The notes beneath the pieces are model-generated. The model saw only the letters and a list, made by a program, of their open reading frames with translations. It had not been told where the DNA came from and did not search any database. The position numbers and the translations under genes were made by a program. Below are positions 14,786 to 23,465 of a DNA stretch of 64,000 bases, piece after piece (within the stretch, counting starts at the first letter, position 1; the number at the start of each line of letters is the position of its first letter). This stretch comes from JBJHDF01 sp050486405 (lineage in GTDB: Bacteria > Pseudomonadota > Gammaproteobacteria > Pseudomonadales > Cellvibrionaceae), in NCBI GenBank assembly GCA_050486405.1, contig JBJHDF010000009.1:62001-126000 (forward strand), in the 5' to 3' direction.

Positions 14786-17700
14786 TCAGTAAAAGTCCCT
14801 CGACTCCGCCACCAGCTGCGCCAGCGTGTGGCTCAGATCGGTCAGGCGCCCGGCGATAACGTGAATGACCTCGCCTTCCCGTTCCAGTATGCCCTGCACC
14901 CTGAGCACCCGGGCGGTGAGGTAGGCGCGCTGCTGGGCCTGGGCGGTGGCGCGCCAGACCACCACGTTGCTGTTGCCGGTGTGATCTTCCAGGGTGATAA
15001 AGGTGACACCGGCGGCGGTACCCGGGCGCTGGCGGCCGGTGACCACGCCCACCACGGTAACCAGGCTTTTGTGCCGGCAGTCGCGCAGGCCGGCGGCGCT
15101 GGTAAAGCGCCCCAGATGGCCGGCGCGGTCCAGTAGCGCTATGGGGTGATCGCCCAGAGTAAGCCCGAGAGAAGCGTAATCTTCCAGCAGGTTGTCCAGT
15201 TCGGCGGGAGCGCTGAGATAAGTCAGTACCTGTTCGGCATCGGGTGTACTCTGTATCCCAGCCTCGGCGACGACCTGGGCAAACAACGGCAGGGTCGCTT
15301 CGCTGTCCATCAGTTGCCAGCGGCTGCGGTAGCGGTCGCCGCCGAGCGTTTTCAGGGCGTCGGCACTGGCCAGGGCTTCGAGGTGCGCACGGCGCAGATT
15401 CAGGCTCTGCAGTTGCCGCAAATGCTGAAAGCGCTTGCCGGGCAATTGTTGTCTCTGCGCCAACAATTGCTGTGCGCCCTCTTCTCCCAATCCTTTGACC
15501 AGTCGCAGACCCAAACGCAGGGCAAAACCGTTGGCGGCGGCTTCCAGTTGATGATCGTAATCGGACCGGTTGACGCAGACCGGCAGTACCGTCACGCCAT
15601 GGCGTCGGGCGTCCTGAATCAGTTGCGAGGGCGAGTAGAAACCCATGGGCAGACTGTTGAGTAACGCCGTGTAAAACACCACCGGGTAGTGGCATTTGAG
15701 CCAGGCCGAGGCGTAGGCCAGCAAGGCGAAACTGGCGGAGTGGGATTCGGGAAAGCCGTAGTCGGCAAAGCCGCAGATCTGCCGGTAGATGCGCTCGGCG
15801 TATTCGCTGCAGTAACCGCGCTCGGTCATGCCGTTAATCAATTTTTCACGAAAGGGTTCCAGTTCGCCGTGTTTTTTCCAGGCGGCCATGGCCCGGCGCA
15901 ACCGGTCGGCCTCGCCGCCGCTGAAGCCGGCGGCCACCATGGCCAACTGGATCACCTGTTCCTGAAAGATCGGTACGCCCAGGGTGCGGCCGAGCACCTG
16001 CCGGATCGCCTCCGAGGGGTAGTCTTCGGATTCTTCGCCGTTGCGCCGTTTCAAATAGGGGTGCACCATGCCGCCCTGAATCGGCCCCGGGCGGACTATG
16101 GCAATCTGAATTACCAGGTCGTAGTAGCAGGCGGGTTTCAGGCGCGGCAGCATGGACATCTGGGCTCGGGATTCAATCTGGAACACGCCGACAGTGTCGG
16201 CCTTTTGTATCAGCCGGTACACCTGTGCATCGTCCATGGCGGCGGTGATGCCCGCCAGTGTCAGCTCCCGGTCGTAATGCCGGCGCACCAGGTCAAAGCC
16301 CTTGCGCAGGGCGCTGAGCATGCCCAGCGCCAGCACATCCACTTTCAGCAGACCGAGACTTTCCAGGTCGTCCTTGTCCCACTGGATCACCGTGCGCTCG
16401 GCCATGGCGGCGTTCTCCACCGGCACCAGTTCGTAGAGCGGGCCGGCGGAAATCACAAAGCCGCCCACATGCTGGGACAGATGCCGTGGAAAACCGCGCA
16501 CCTGTTCCACCAGGCTCACCAGCTGTCTGCCTTTGACGCCTTGCGGGTCCAACCCCAACTGGCGCAATTGCTCCACCCAGTGCCCTTCGCGCTGATTGCA
16601 GTGGCGGATAAAATAATCCAGTTGCGCTTCCTGAATACCCAGTGCCTTGCCCATGTCCCGCAGGGCACTTTTGAAGCGGTAGCTGATCACCGTGGCCGCC
16701 AGGGCGGCGCGCTGGCGGCCGTATTTGCGGTAGATGTACTGAATCACCTCCTCGCGCCTTTCGTGTTCAAAATCCACATCGATGTCCGGCGGTTCGTTGC
16801 GTTCCTTGGAAAGAAAACGCTCGAACAGTACCGAGATATGCCGGGGGTCCACGGCGGTAATGCCCAGGCAGTAACAGACTACGGAGTTGGCCGCCGAGCC
16901 GCGCCCCTGATAGAGAATGCTGCGACTTTGGGCAAAGTTCACCAGATCCTGAATGGTCAGAAAAAAGTGCGCGTAACCCAGCTCGTCGATCAACTGCAGT
17001 TCCTTGTCGATAATGGCGCGCACCGCATCGGATATCCCTTCGGGAAAACGCCGGGCCACACCCTGCTCCACCTGCTGACACAAATAGTCCATGGCGCTCA
17101 TGCCTTTGGGCACCAGCTCCGCCGGGTATTCATAGCGCAAGCTGCCCAGATCGAAACGGCAGGTATCGGCAATACGCAGGGATTCGGCAATCCATTCGGA
17201 ACGAAACAGTTGTTGCAACTTGCCCACCCGGCGCAGGCTGGCTTCGGCGTTGCTCAACAGGGCGGTGCCCGCCTCGGCCACGGTGGTGCCCAGACGAACA
17301 GCGCTGAGCGCCTGCTGCAATGGCAACCGCTCGGCGCAGTGCATCAGCACACCACCGCAGGCGGTGATGGGAATGCCGTGTTGCGCGGCCAGCGAATCGC
17401 AATACTCCAGGTGTTCCCGCTCACCGCTGAGCAGCAGACGCCGCACACCGATCCACAGGCGCTGGCGGTGGTGCTTCTGCAATTGCTCGCGCCAGTATTC
17501 GTCGGCTTCGGGGTCGCCGCTGGGCAGCCACAGCAACAGGCAGTGTTTGCTGCTGTTGATATCCCACTCGTCCAACTGATAACTGCCCTTCCCGCTGCGG
17601 CGCCGGGCGTTGCTGATGATCCGGCAGAGTTCGGCGTAGGCGCGGCGATCGGGGCAGAGCAGAATCAGTTGCAGTTTGGGCGACATCTGCAGATAGCTGC

Positions 17701-17896
17701 CGACAATCAAGCGGATGCCCAGTTGTTCTTTTTTGATGTGGGTGTAGGCGCGCACCACACCGGCCACGGAACATTCGTCGGTGATGGCAATGGCGCTGTA
17801 ACCCAGCGCGTCGGCCCGGCTGACCAGCTCTTCCGGATGCGAAGCGCCGGTCAGAAAGGAGAAGTTGCTTTGGCAGAAGAGTTCAGCGTAAGACAT
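14786..17896 (-). CDS. dnaE2: Error-prone DNA polymerase DnaE2 (ImuC)
   Basis: The 1036-residue C-family polymerase performs translesion synthesis with ImuB. It opens with the PHP domain (MSYAELFCQSNFSFLTGASH), carries the catalytic acidic motif PPDIDVDFEHERREEV and the finger/palm block ADYGFPESHSASFALLAYAS, and ends with an OB-fold region (GVVTGRQRPGTAAGVTFITL). The start at 17896 matches the family N-terminus and overlaps the imuB stop (TAATG); a longer in-frame extension to 18034 only reads through imuB. It is the third gene of the imuA-imuB-dnaE2 operon, under the LexA box upstream of imuA. Confidence 0.95.
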   Translation of the reverse strand: MSYAELFCQSNFSFLTGASHPEELVSRADALGYSAIAITDECSVAGVVRAYTHIKKEQLGIRLIVGSYLQMSPKLQLILLCPDRRAYAELCRIISNARRRSGKGSYQLDEWDINSSKHCLLLWLPSGDPEADEYWREQLQKHHRQRLWIGVRRLLLSGEREHLEYCDSLAAQHGIPITACGGVLMHCAERLPLQQALSAVRLGTTVAEAGTALLSNAEASLRRVGKLQQLFRSEWIAESLRIADTCRFDLGSLRYEYPAELVPKGMSAMDYLCQQVEQGVARRFPEGISDAVRAIIDKELQLIDELGYAHFFLTIQDLVNFAQSRSILYQGRGSAANSVVCYCLGITAVDPRHISVLFERFLSKERNEPPDIDVDFEHERREEVIQYIYRKYGRQRAALAATVISYRFKSALRDMGKALGIQEAQLDYFIRHCNQREGHWVEQLRQLGLDPQGVKGRQLVSLVEQVRGFPRHLSQHVGGFVISAGPLYELVPVENAAMAERTVIQWDKDDLESLGLLKVDVLALGMLSALRKGFDLVRRHYDRELTLAGITAAMDDAQVYRLIQKADTVGVFQIESRAQMSMLPRLKPACYYDLVIQIAIVRPGPIQGGMVHPYLKRRNGEESEDYPSEAIRQVLGRTLGVPIFQEQVIQLAMVAAGFSGGEADRLRRAMAAWKKHGELEPFREKLINGMTERGYCSEYAERIYRQICGFADYGFPESHSASFALLAYASAWLKCHYPVVFYTALLNSLPMGFYSPSQLIQDARRHGVTVLPVCVNRSDYDHQLEAAANGFALRLGLRLVKGLGEEGAQQLLAQRQQLPGKRFQHLRQLQSLNLRRAHLEALASADALKTLGGDRYRSRWQLMDSEATLPLFAQVVAEAGIQSTPDAEQVLTYLSAPAELDNLLEDYASLGLTLGDHPIALLDRAGHLGRFTSAAGLRDCRHKSLVTVVGVVTGRQRPGTAAGVTFITLEDHTGNSNVVVWRATAQAQQRAYLTARVLRVQGILEREGEVIHVIAGRLTDLSHTLAQLVAESRDFY

Positions 17897-19323
17897 TAAC
17901 TGAAATACCCATGCAAAAACCACTGTGGCTGTTCGGCGCCGGCCTGCAGATCGCGAAATACCCAGTACCAGCGGCCGCCCTGCAAGGTGCGGGCAATGTA
18001 GTAATCCCGGGTGACCGGGCCGTTGTCCCACCAACCGGTGGTGATGCGCTCCGGCCCCTGCAGCAGGTCCACCATGTCCTGCAGCGGTTGCGGCGGGTCC
18101 AACAGAAACAGGGGGCGCAGGGCGTTGTCTTTTGCCCCGGACTTTGACGCCGGTTGGTCGGTCGCCAGAGCCGGAGACTCCGCCGCCGCCACTTCCGGCC
18201 GGTGATCGTCGCGCAGCGCCACGCCTCCCACCTGTTCCTCTCCCAGGCGGGCGCGCAATACTGACAACAGTTCCGCCGGCGTCAGCCGACCACGCCGGCC
18301 GGCCAGCAGGTCACCGGCCTCACTCTGCCGGGACACCGCCCGGGGCGCGCTCAGGGTCAGGGCGCAGACCGGCGCCGGCAACTGCAATCGCTCCAGTGTC
18401 AGGGCCGCCAGTTGCTGCCAGCGCCGGGCGCGGTATTCGCCCTGGGCCGCCGCCACCCGCACCGGCAGCGGTTCGCCGCTGCGCAGGTGCAATTGCAGTT
18501 GAATCTCCGTCGCCGCCTGGTCGCGCTGTTGCAGAAAGGTTTCCAGCCCCTGCAGCAGGCGCGCCAGGGGCTGCTGCAGCACCGCCACCTGTTCGATCTC
18601 GTAGAGCAGCTCCAGAGACTGGACGAAATGCCCGGCCGGGTGATGGTTGTGCAGCGGGTGGGGCAACTGCCCCGTCAGGCGCCCCACATACTGCACCACC
18701 TCGGCGGGAAAGCGCCGGGTCATGGCCTTGAGGGGAATGGCCAGCAACTCGCCCAACTGGCGGATGCCCACCCGCCGCAGGCTGTCCTGTGCCGCCGTCA
18801 GCAGCTCCGTGTGCGCCAGGGCGCAGGCGGCGCAGTGCTCGCGCAGCGCCCGGGGGTCGTCCAGCAGGCAGTCACCCAGAGCCCGGGCCAGCAGGGTGGC
18901 GGCCAGAGGTGTGGTGCCGGTGCCGTAACGGTAGACCACTCCCTGTTCCGCCAGCCGCTGGCTGAGCGCCTGCCAGTAACCCGCCAGGGAGCCGTGGAGG
19001 GTCAGCATGGGGCTGACCTTGAGCCAGAGGCCGCAGCGGCTGTCCAGGGCGATATCGGCGGTCACGGTATAGAGCCATTCGGCCAGTTCGCGCAGGCGCT
19101 CGCTTTCGCGCTGCGGGTTGTGCGCCACCACCTGCAACTGACGGCACAGGGAGGCGGCGGTGCCCAGGCCCATGCCGGGTTTGAGCCCCGCCGTGCCCGC
19201 TGCCTGGCTCAGTTGCAATAAGCGGTTGTCCCGACCGCTGACCACCGCCACCGGCTGGTCGTCGGCCAGGTACAGGCTGTCCAGTTGCAACCGGGGGAAA
19301 TCGAGATACAGCCAGAGGCTCAC
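17896..19323 (-). CDS. imuB: ImuB, catalytically inactive Y-family polymerase-like protein
   Basis: The 475-residue protein starts at GTG 19323 (VSLWLYLDFPRLQLDSL), 2 bp after the imuA stop. It has the Y-family fold, but the usual second catalytic motif SIDE is absent (the region reads VSPMLTLHGSLAG), as in ImuB generally, which acts as a hub linking ImuA/RecA, the beta clamp and DnaE2. The C-terminal 120 residues include a Pro/Ala-rich stretch and TGWWDNGPVTRDYYIARTL, typical of the family. A longer open frame upstream only shadows imuA. Confidence 0.92.
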   Translation of the reverse strand: MSLWLYLDFPRLQLDSLYLADDQPVAVVSGRDNRLLQLSQAAGTAGLKPGMGLGTAASLCRQLQVVAHNPQRESERLRELAEWLYTVTADIALDSRCGLWLKVSPMLTLHGSLAGYWQALSQRLAEQGVVYRYGTGTTPLAATLLARALGDCLLDDPRALREHCAACALAHTELLTAAQDSLRRVGIRQLGELLAIPLKAMTRRFPAEVVQYVGRLTGQLPHPLHNHHPAGHFVQSLELLYEIEQVAVLQQPLARLLQGLETFLQQRDQAATEIQLQLHLRSGEPLPVRVAAAQGEYRARRWQQLAALTLERLQLPAPVCALTLSAPRAVSRQSEAGDLLAGRRGRLTPAELLSVLRARLGEEQVGGVALRDDHRPEVAAAESPALATDQPASKSGAKDNALRPLFLLDPPQPLQDMVDLLQGPERITTGWWDNGPVTRDYYIARTLQGGRWYWVFRDLQAGAEQPQWFLHGYFS

Positions 19324-19325
19324 GG

Positions 19326-20006
19326 TCAGCCGGCCTGCACCCGGGGCGCGGGCATCGACAGAACCCGGGCCGGCGGATTGGACAGCGTCAGGGTCGGCCA
19401 CTGCTCGCACAGATCCACGCGAAAGGCCTCCAGGGGCCAGCCGCCGCGCCGCCGGGGCACGGCCACTGCCAGACCCCGGGGGTGGGAGGACAGGGACAGG
19501 GTCAGGCTGGCCGGCAGTGCACCCCCGGCGGCGGGACGGAGCAGCAGAAAAAGCGCCGCGCCCTCGGCGGCGGCCAGTTGCAGGCGGCGCACTTGATGGT
19601 GATTGACGGCGCGGCCGGAGGAGGGCCAGAAGAGCACCGCGCCGCAACAGCCGCTTTTCAGGCACTGCTCGGCGGCCCAGAGAGCCGCGGCCGGGCTTTC
19701 GGGCCGCAGTACCAGCATCCGCTCCGGTGGCAGGCCCAGCCCCCCCAGGGCGGCGGCATTGACCCGCCCCGGCGGCGCGATAAACACCAGCAGCCGTTCG
19801 TCGCCGGCCAGGGCCGGCAGCAGCAGGCGCAGCTCACCGATGGCCGCCGGGGTCTGTACCTCCACTACCCCGCAGTCCGGCAGGCCGCCGCCCAGGCGCT
19901 GATCCAGGGCGGCAAAGCCGGTGGCGCGCCGGGCGCCGTCGGGGCGCGGGTCGGCCCCCCGCCAGATCAGGCGGCGCTGCTGCAACTGTTCGAGAAAGGC
20001 GTGCAT
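19326..20006 (-). CDS. imuA: ImuA, RecA-like mutagenesis factor
   Basis: The 226-residue protein starts at ATG 20006 (MHAFLEQLQQRRLIWRG), right behind the SOS promoter. It shows the SulA/RecA-like ImuA pattern: ATGFAALDQRLGGGLPDCGVVEV near the N-terminus, where a Walker-A loop is degenerate, and MLVLRPESPAAALWAAEQCLKSG in the middle. ImuA proteins assist ImuB and DnaE2 in damage-induced mutagenesis and interact with RecA. It is the first gene of the cassette. Confidence 0.9.
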   Translation of the reverse strand: MHAFLEQLQQRRLIWRGADPRPDGARRATGFAALDQRLGGGLPDCGVVEVQTPAAIGELRLLLPALAGDERLLVFIAPPGRVNAAALGGLGLPPERMLVLRPESPAAALWAAEQCLKSGCCGAVLFWPSSGRAVNHHQVRRLQLAAAEGAALFLLLRPAAGGALPASLTLSLSSHPRGLAVAVPRRRGGWPLEAFRVDLCEQWPTLTLSNPPARVLSMPAPRVQAG

Positions 20007-20021
20007 AGGAACACCGAAATA

Positions 20022-20063
20022 CTGTATATTTGAACAGTATATCGGGAAAGCGGCGCTTTGCAA
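20022..20063 (-). promoter_or_regulatory. SOS promoter and LexA box of imuA-imuB-dnaE2
   Basis: The LexA box CTGTATATTTGAACAG (20022-20037, CTGT-N8-ACAG) overlaps a -10 hexamer TATACT (minus strand, 20036-20041). A -35 hexamer TTGCAA (20058-20063) lies 16 bp upstream. The box ends 16 bp before the imuA ATG, so the leader is only about 20-25 nt. LexA bound here would block the promoter until DNA damage. Confidence 0.88.
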
Positions 20064-20160
20064 GAGCGCCTTTGCCGGATCGCTTTCCGGCAGTGAAAGC
20101 ACCGCACCAATACCCGTCAAATGGCGGCATTTTCAGCCTCTTTACTGAAATTTACCGGAT

Positions 20161-20405
20161 AGCCCGAATGTTTCACCAAATGCCAGCTTGCTGGCGACGG
20201 GCCGGGGCCTTGTGAGCGGGCTCGCGACTGGAGCACTGTTGGTGACAGGGCGTAAGGAGCATGTCCGTTCACAAGGCCTCGGACCTAGCCCGGCAACTGG
20301 CAAGCGTGACTGGTGACAAAACGTCGCCAGCCTTGAATCGCCTGCAGGCCTTGCCGGCAAGGGCGTGGCGAGGATTAACGAGCGATTTGGTGAAATATTC
20401 GGGCT
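20161..20405. repeat. 245-bp nested palindromic element (MITE-like)
   Basis: Terminal inverted repeats of 21 bp with one mismatch lie at 20161-20181 and 20385-20405 (AGCCCGAAT...CACCAAAT type). Inside are further arms: GGCCTTGTGA (20206-20215) with its complement at 20269-20278, extended to 14 bp with one mismatch, and GCTGGCGACG (20190-20199) with its complement at 20322-20331. GCCAGC-TT-GCTGGC forms a small hairpin near 20183. There is no transposase inside. It fills most of the gap between the imuA promoter and prc (20064-20532) and could be a non-autonomous transposable element or a structured RNA. Confidence 0.7.
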
Positions 20406-20532
20406 TGCCCACAACTATTACCACCCTTTATGGTCAAGTATTACAGGCTATAGTAGTATTATCGTGCCGGTTCGACCCGTACTTTCATACACTTCAGTAA
20501 GCCCGGCACCGCACTTTTGGATATCGTTGACT

Positions 20533-22653
20533 ATGCATAAGGTTTTGACCCAACAAGCCCGGTGGCTGATCGCCGCCCTGTTGTTCGCCCTGCCCTCTCT
20601 CGCCCTGGCCAGCCTGCAATCTCTGGAGCCCACCCGGATTCACGAGCGCACCGCCGGCGAAATCGTGGCGCAGCTCTCCAGCAAGCACTACCGCAGCCAG
20701 GCCTTTGATCAGGAACTGTCGTCGCGTTTTCTGGACAATCTGCTGCGCAATCTGGACCCAGGCAAAAGTTATTTCCTGCAGGCGGATATCGACGAATTCA
20801 ACAAACAGCGGGAACAGTTCGGCCTGCAGTTCGGCCAGGGTAAACTCGACGCCAGCTTCGCTGTTTTCGAACGATACCGCCAGCGTGCCGACACTCGCCT
20901 GAGCTGGGTACTGGAACAACTGGCTGACGAAGAACTGGAATACGACTTCGACGCCGATGAATACCTGATCATCGACCGGGAGCTGATGACCTGGGCCACC
21001 GATGGCGACAATGCCGATCAACTGTGGCACAAGCGCATCAAGTCCGGCCTGCTCAATCTGATGCTGGCCGGCCGCACCTTGGAAGAAAGCAAGGAGGTGC
21101 TCACCCGTCGCTACACCGGTCAGCAAAGACGCCTGCGCCAGCACGACGCTGACGATGCCTTCGGCATTATCGTCAATGCCCTGACCACACTCTACGATCC
21201 CCACACCGGTTACCTGTCGCCGCGCAACATCGAAAATTTCAACATCAACATGTCGCTTTCCCTGGAAGGCATTGGCGCGGTACTGCAAACCGAAGACGAA
21301 CACACCAAGGTGCTGCGCCTGGTACCCGCCGGCCCCGCCGATCGCCAGGGGGAATTGCGTCCCTCCGATCGCATCGTGGCCGTGGGCCAGGGTGCCGAAG
21401 GCGAACTGGTGGACGTTGTGGGTTGGCGCCTGGACGAAGTGGTGGACCTGATCCGCGGCCCCAAGGACAGCATAGTGCGCCTGGAAGTACTGCCGGCCAG
21501 CGCCAGCATTGGCGGCGCCACCCAGGTCATCAGTATCAAACGGGAAACCGTCAAGCTGGAAGACCAGGCGGCGCGCAAGGCCATTTTTGAGCTGGGCAGC
21601 GAAGAGCACAGTTACCGGTTGGGCGTTATCCAGATCCCCACCTTCTACATGGACTTTGAAGCTTACCGGCAGCGCGACCCCAACTACCGCAGCACCACCC
21701 GGGATGTGCGCGAACTGCTCAGGCAACTGGAAGAGGCCGAAGTCGACGGCATCATCATCGATTTGCGCAACAACGGCGGTGGCTCACTGCAGGAAGCCAC
21801 AGCGCTCACCGATCTGTTTGTGGACCAGGGCCCGGTGGTGCAGATTCGTCAGACCAACGAGCTGATTTCGCGCAGCTACCGCTCTCACGCACCCGCCACC
21901 TATCGCGGGCCGCTGGTGGTGTTGATCAATCGTCTGAGCGCTTCCGCGTCGGAAATTTTTGCCGGTGCGATTCAGGACTACGGTCGCGGTGTGGTGATCG
22001 GCTCACCCTCCTTTGGCAAGGGTTCAGTGCAATCGCTGGTACCGCTGCGTCACGGTCAGCTGAAAGTCACCGAATCGAAATTCTATCGCATCTCCGGCGA
22101 AAGCACGCAGAACCGGGGCGTCGAGCCCGATCTGGAACTGCCCAGCCTGTTCCGCCTCAGTGAAGTGGGCGAAGCCAGCTACGACCATAGCCTGCCCTGG
22201 GACACCATTCACTCGGTGCCGCATCGCCGCTATTTCGATACCGACAAGCTGGTGGAGGCCATTCGCGAGTCCCACGAGCAGCGCGTAGCCAAGGATCCGG
22301 ATTTTGTTTTCTTCAATGAGCAGATGGCCATGCGGGAAGAACACAGCGATATCACCAAGGTATCGCTGCGCAAGAGCACCCGCCTGGAGGAACAGCAAGC
22401 CATGGAGGCACGCAGCCTGGCCATGGAAAACCGTCGCCGCAAAGCCAAGGGACAGAGCACCTATGAAACCTATGCTGCCATGGACGAGGAAAATGGCGAT
22501 GGTGAAGAAGGCGCGGAAACTGCGGCGGCTCCGGACCCCTCGACAGATCTCGACCCCTACAGCGACCCTTTCCTCACGGAAGCCGGCAATGTACTGATCG
22601 ACTTCATCGAAAAACTGAAAACCCGCGAAGAACTGCGGGTTGCCAATTTCTGA
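20533..22653 (+). CDS. prc: Tail-specific periplasmic protease Prc
   Basis: The 706-residue S41 protease has an N-terminal signal peptide (LIAALLFALPSLALA), a vault-like N-terminal domain, a PDZ domain (around LRPSDRIVAVGQG) and the catalytic domain, with the Ser in the SASASE motif (residues about 469-473) and Lys496 in FGKGSVQ. Prc trims periplasmic proteins such as PBP3 and murein hydrolases. The start at 20533 puts the signal peptide first; the frame is open further upstream only into the palindromic element. The stop overlaps the xthA start (TGATG). Confidence 0.93.
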   Translation: MHKVLTQQARWLIAALLFALPSLALASLQSLEPTRIHERTAGEIVAQLSSKHYRSQAFDQELSSRFLDNLLRNLDPGKSYFLQADIDEFNKQREQFGLQFGQGKLDASFAVFERYRQRADTRLSWVLEQLADEELEYDFDADEYLIIDRELMTWATDGDNADQLWHKRIKSGLLNLMLAGRTLEESKEVLTRRYTGQQRRLRQHDADDAFGIIVNALTTLYDPHTGYLSPRNIENFNINMSLSLEGIGAVLQTEDEHTKVLRLVPAGPADRQGELRPSDRIVAVGQGAEGELVDVVGWRLDEVVDLIRGPKDSIVRLEVLPASASIGGATQVISIKRETVKLEDQAARKAIFELGSEEHSYRLGVIQIPTFYMDFEAYRQRDPNYRSTTRDVRELLRQLEEAEVDGIIIDLRNNGGGSLQEATALTDLFVDQGPVVQIRQTNELISRSYRSHAPATYRGPLVVLINRLSASASEIFAGAIQDYGRGVVIGSPSFGKGSVQSLVPLRHGQLKVTESKFYRISGESTQNRGVEPDLELPSLFRLSEVGEASYDHSLPWDTIHSVPHRRYFDTDKLVEAIRESHEQRVAKDPDFVFFNEQMAMREEHSDITKVSLRKSTRLEEQQAMEARSLAMENRRRKAKGQSTYETYAAMDEENGDGEEGAETAAAPDPSTDLDPYSDPFLTEAGNVLIDFIEKLKTREELRVANF

Positions 22654-23465
22654 TGAAAGTAGTCTCGTTCAACGTCAATAGCATCCGCACACGCCTGCAC
22701 CAGCTGCAGGCGGTGGTGGATCGCCACCAGCCGGACTTTATCGGCCTGCAGGAAACCAAGGTCACCGACGAGGAATTTCCGGTGGCAGAGGTGCAGTCAC
22801 TGGGCTACGAACTGGTTTACCACGGCCAGAAAACCCATTACGGTGTGGCCCTGTTGTCGCGCCATCCGTTCGAACAGGTAATCAAGGGCTTCCCCGGCGA
22901 CGACGCTCTGGCCCAACGCCGCTTTATCGGCGGTCGCTTCACGTCACCCCTGGGCGGCAAACTCACACTGCTGAACGGGTATTTTCCCCAGGGCGAAAGC
23001 CGCGATCACCCCGTCAAATTTCCCAACAAGCAGCGCTACTACGCCGATCTGATGGTGTACCTCGAGCAACACTGCCAGCCGGATGAGCAGGTGCTGGTGA
23101 TTGGCGATATGAATATTTCCCCCCAGGACTGCGATATCGGTATCGGCGAGGACAACCGCAAGCGCTGGTTGCGCGACGGCAAGTGCAGCTTTCTGCCCGA
23201 GGAGCGGCAGTGGCTGCAGCAATTGATGGCCTGGGGACTAAAGGACACCTTTCGCGAATTACACCCGGACACGGCTGACCGCTTCAGCTGGTTCGACTAC
23301 CGCAGCAAGGGCTTTGACCGGGAGCCCCGCCGGGGATTGCGCATTGACCTGATCCTGGCCTCCCGGCCACTACAGGAGCGCTGCGTCGCCGCCGGCATCG
23401 ACTACGACATTCGCGCCATGGATCGCCCCTCGGATCACTGCCCGGTGTGGGCGGAGTTCGTTTAA
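22653..23465 (+). CDS. xthA: Exodeoxyribonuclease III
   Basis: The 270-residue EEP-fold nuclease cleaves at AP sites and removes 3' blocking groups in base-excision repair. Motifs: NVNSIR, LQETKV (metal Glu), NGYFPQGES, GDMNI (Asp/Asn), RIDLIL and SDHCPVW (catalytic His). Its ATG overlaps the prc stop, so the two are co-translated. Its 3' end overlaps the convergent TPR-methyltransferase gene by 4 bp. Confidence 0.94.
   Translation: MKVVSFNVNSIRTRLHQLQAVVDRHQPDFIGLQETKVTDEEFPVAEVQSLGYELVYHGQKTHYGVALLSRHPFEQVIKGFPGDDALAQRRFIGGRFTSPLGGKLTLLNGYFPQGESRDHPVKFPNKQRYYADLMVYLEQHCQPDEQVLVIGDMNISPQDCDIGIGEDNRKRWLRDGKCSFLPEERQWLQQLMAWGLKDTFRELHPDTADRFSWFDYRSKGFDREPRRGLRIDLILASRPLQERCVAAGIDYDIRAMDRPSDHCPVWAEFV

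Noticed and set aside
15689..17899. A 736-codon open frame on the + strand opposite dnaE2
   Set aside because: Its product is low in recognisable motifs and mirrors the high-GC codon pattern of dnaE2, which has full family motifs on the other strand.
20365..20532. Upstream extension of prc into the palindromic element
   Set aside because: The added 56 residues have no signal-peptide or Prc character; the ATG at 20533 gives a proper signal peptide.
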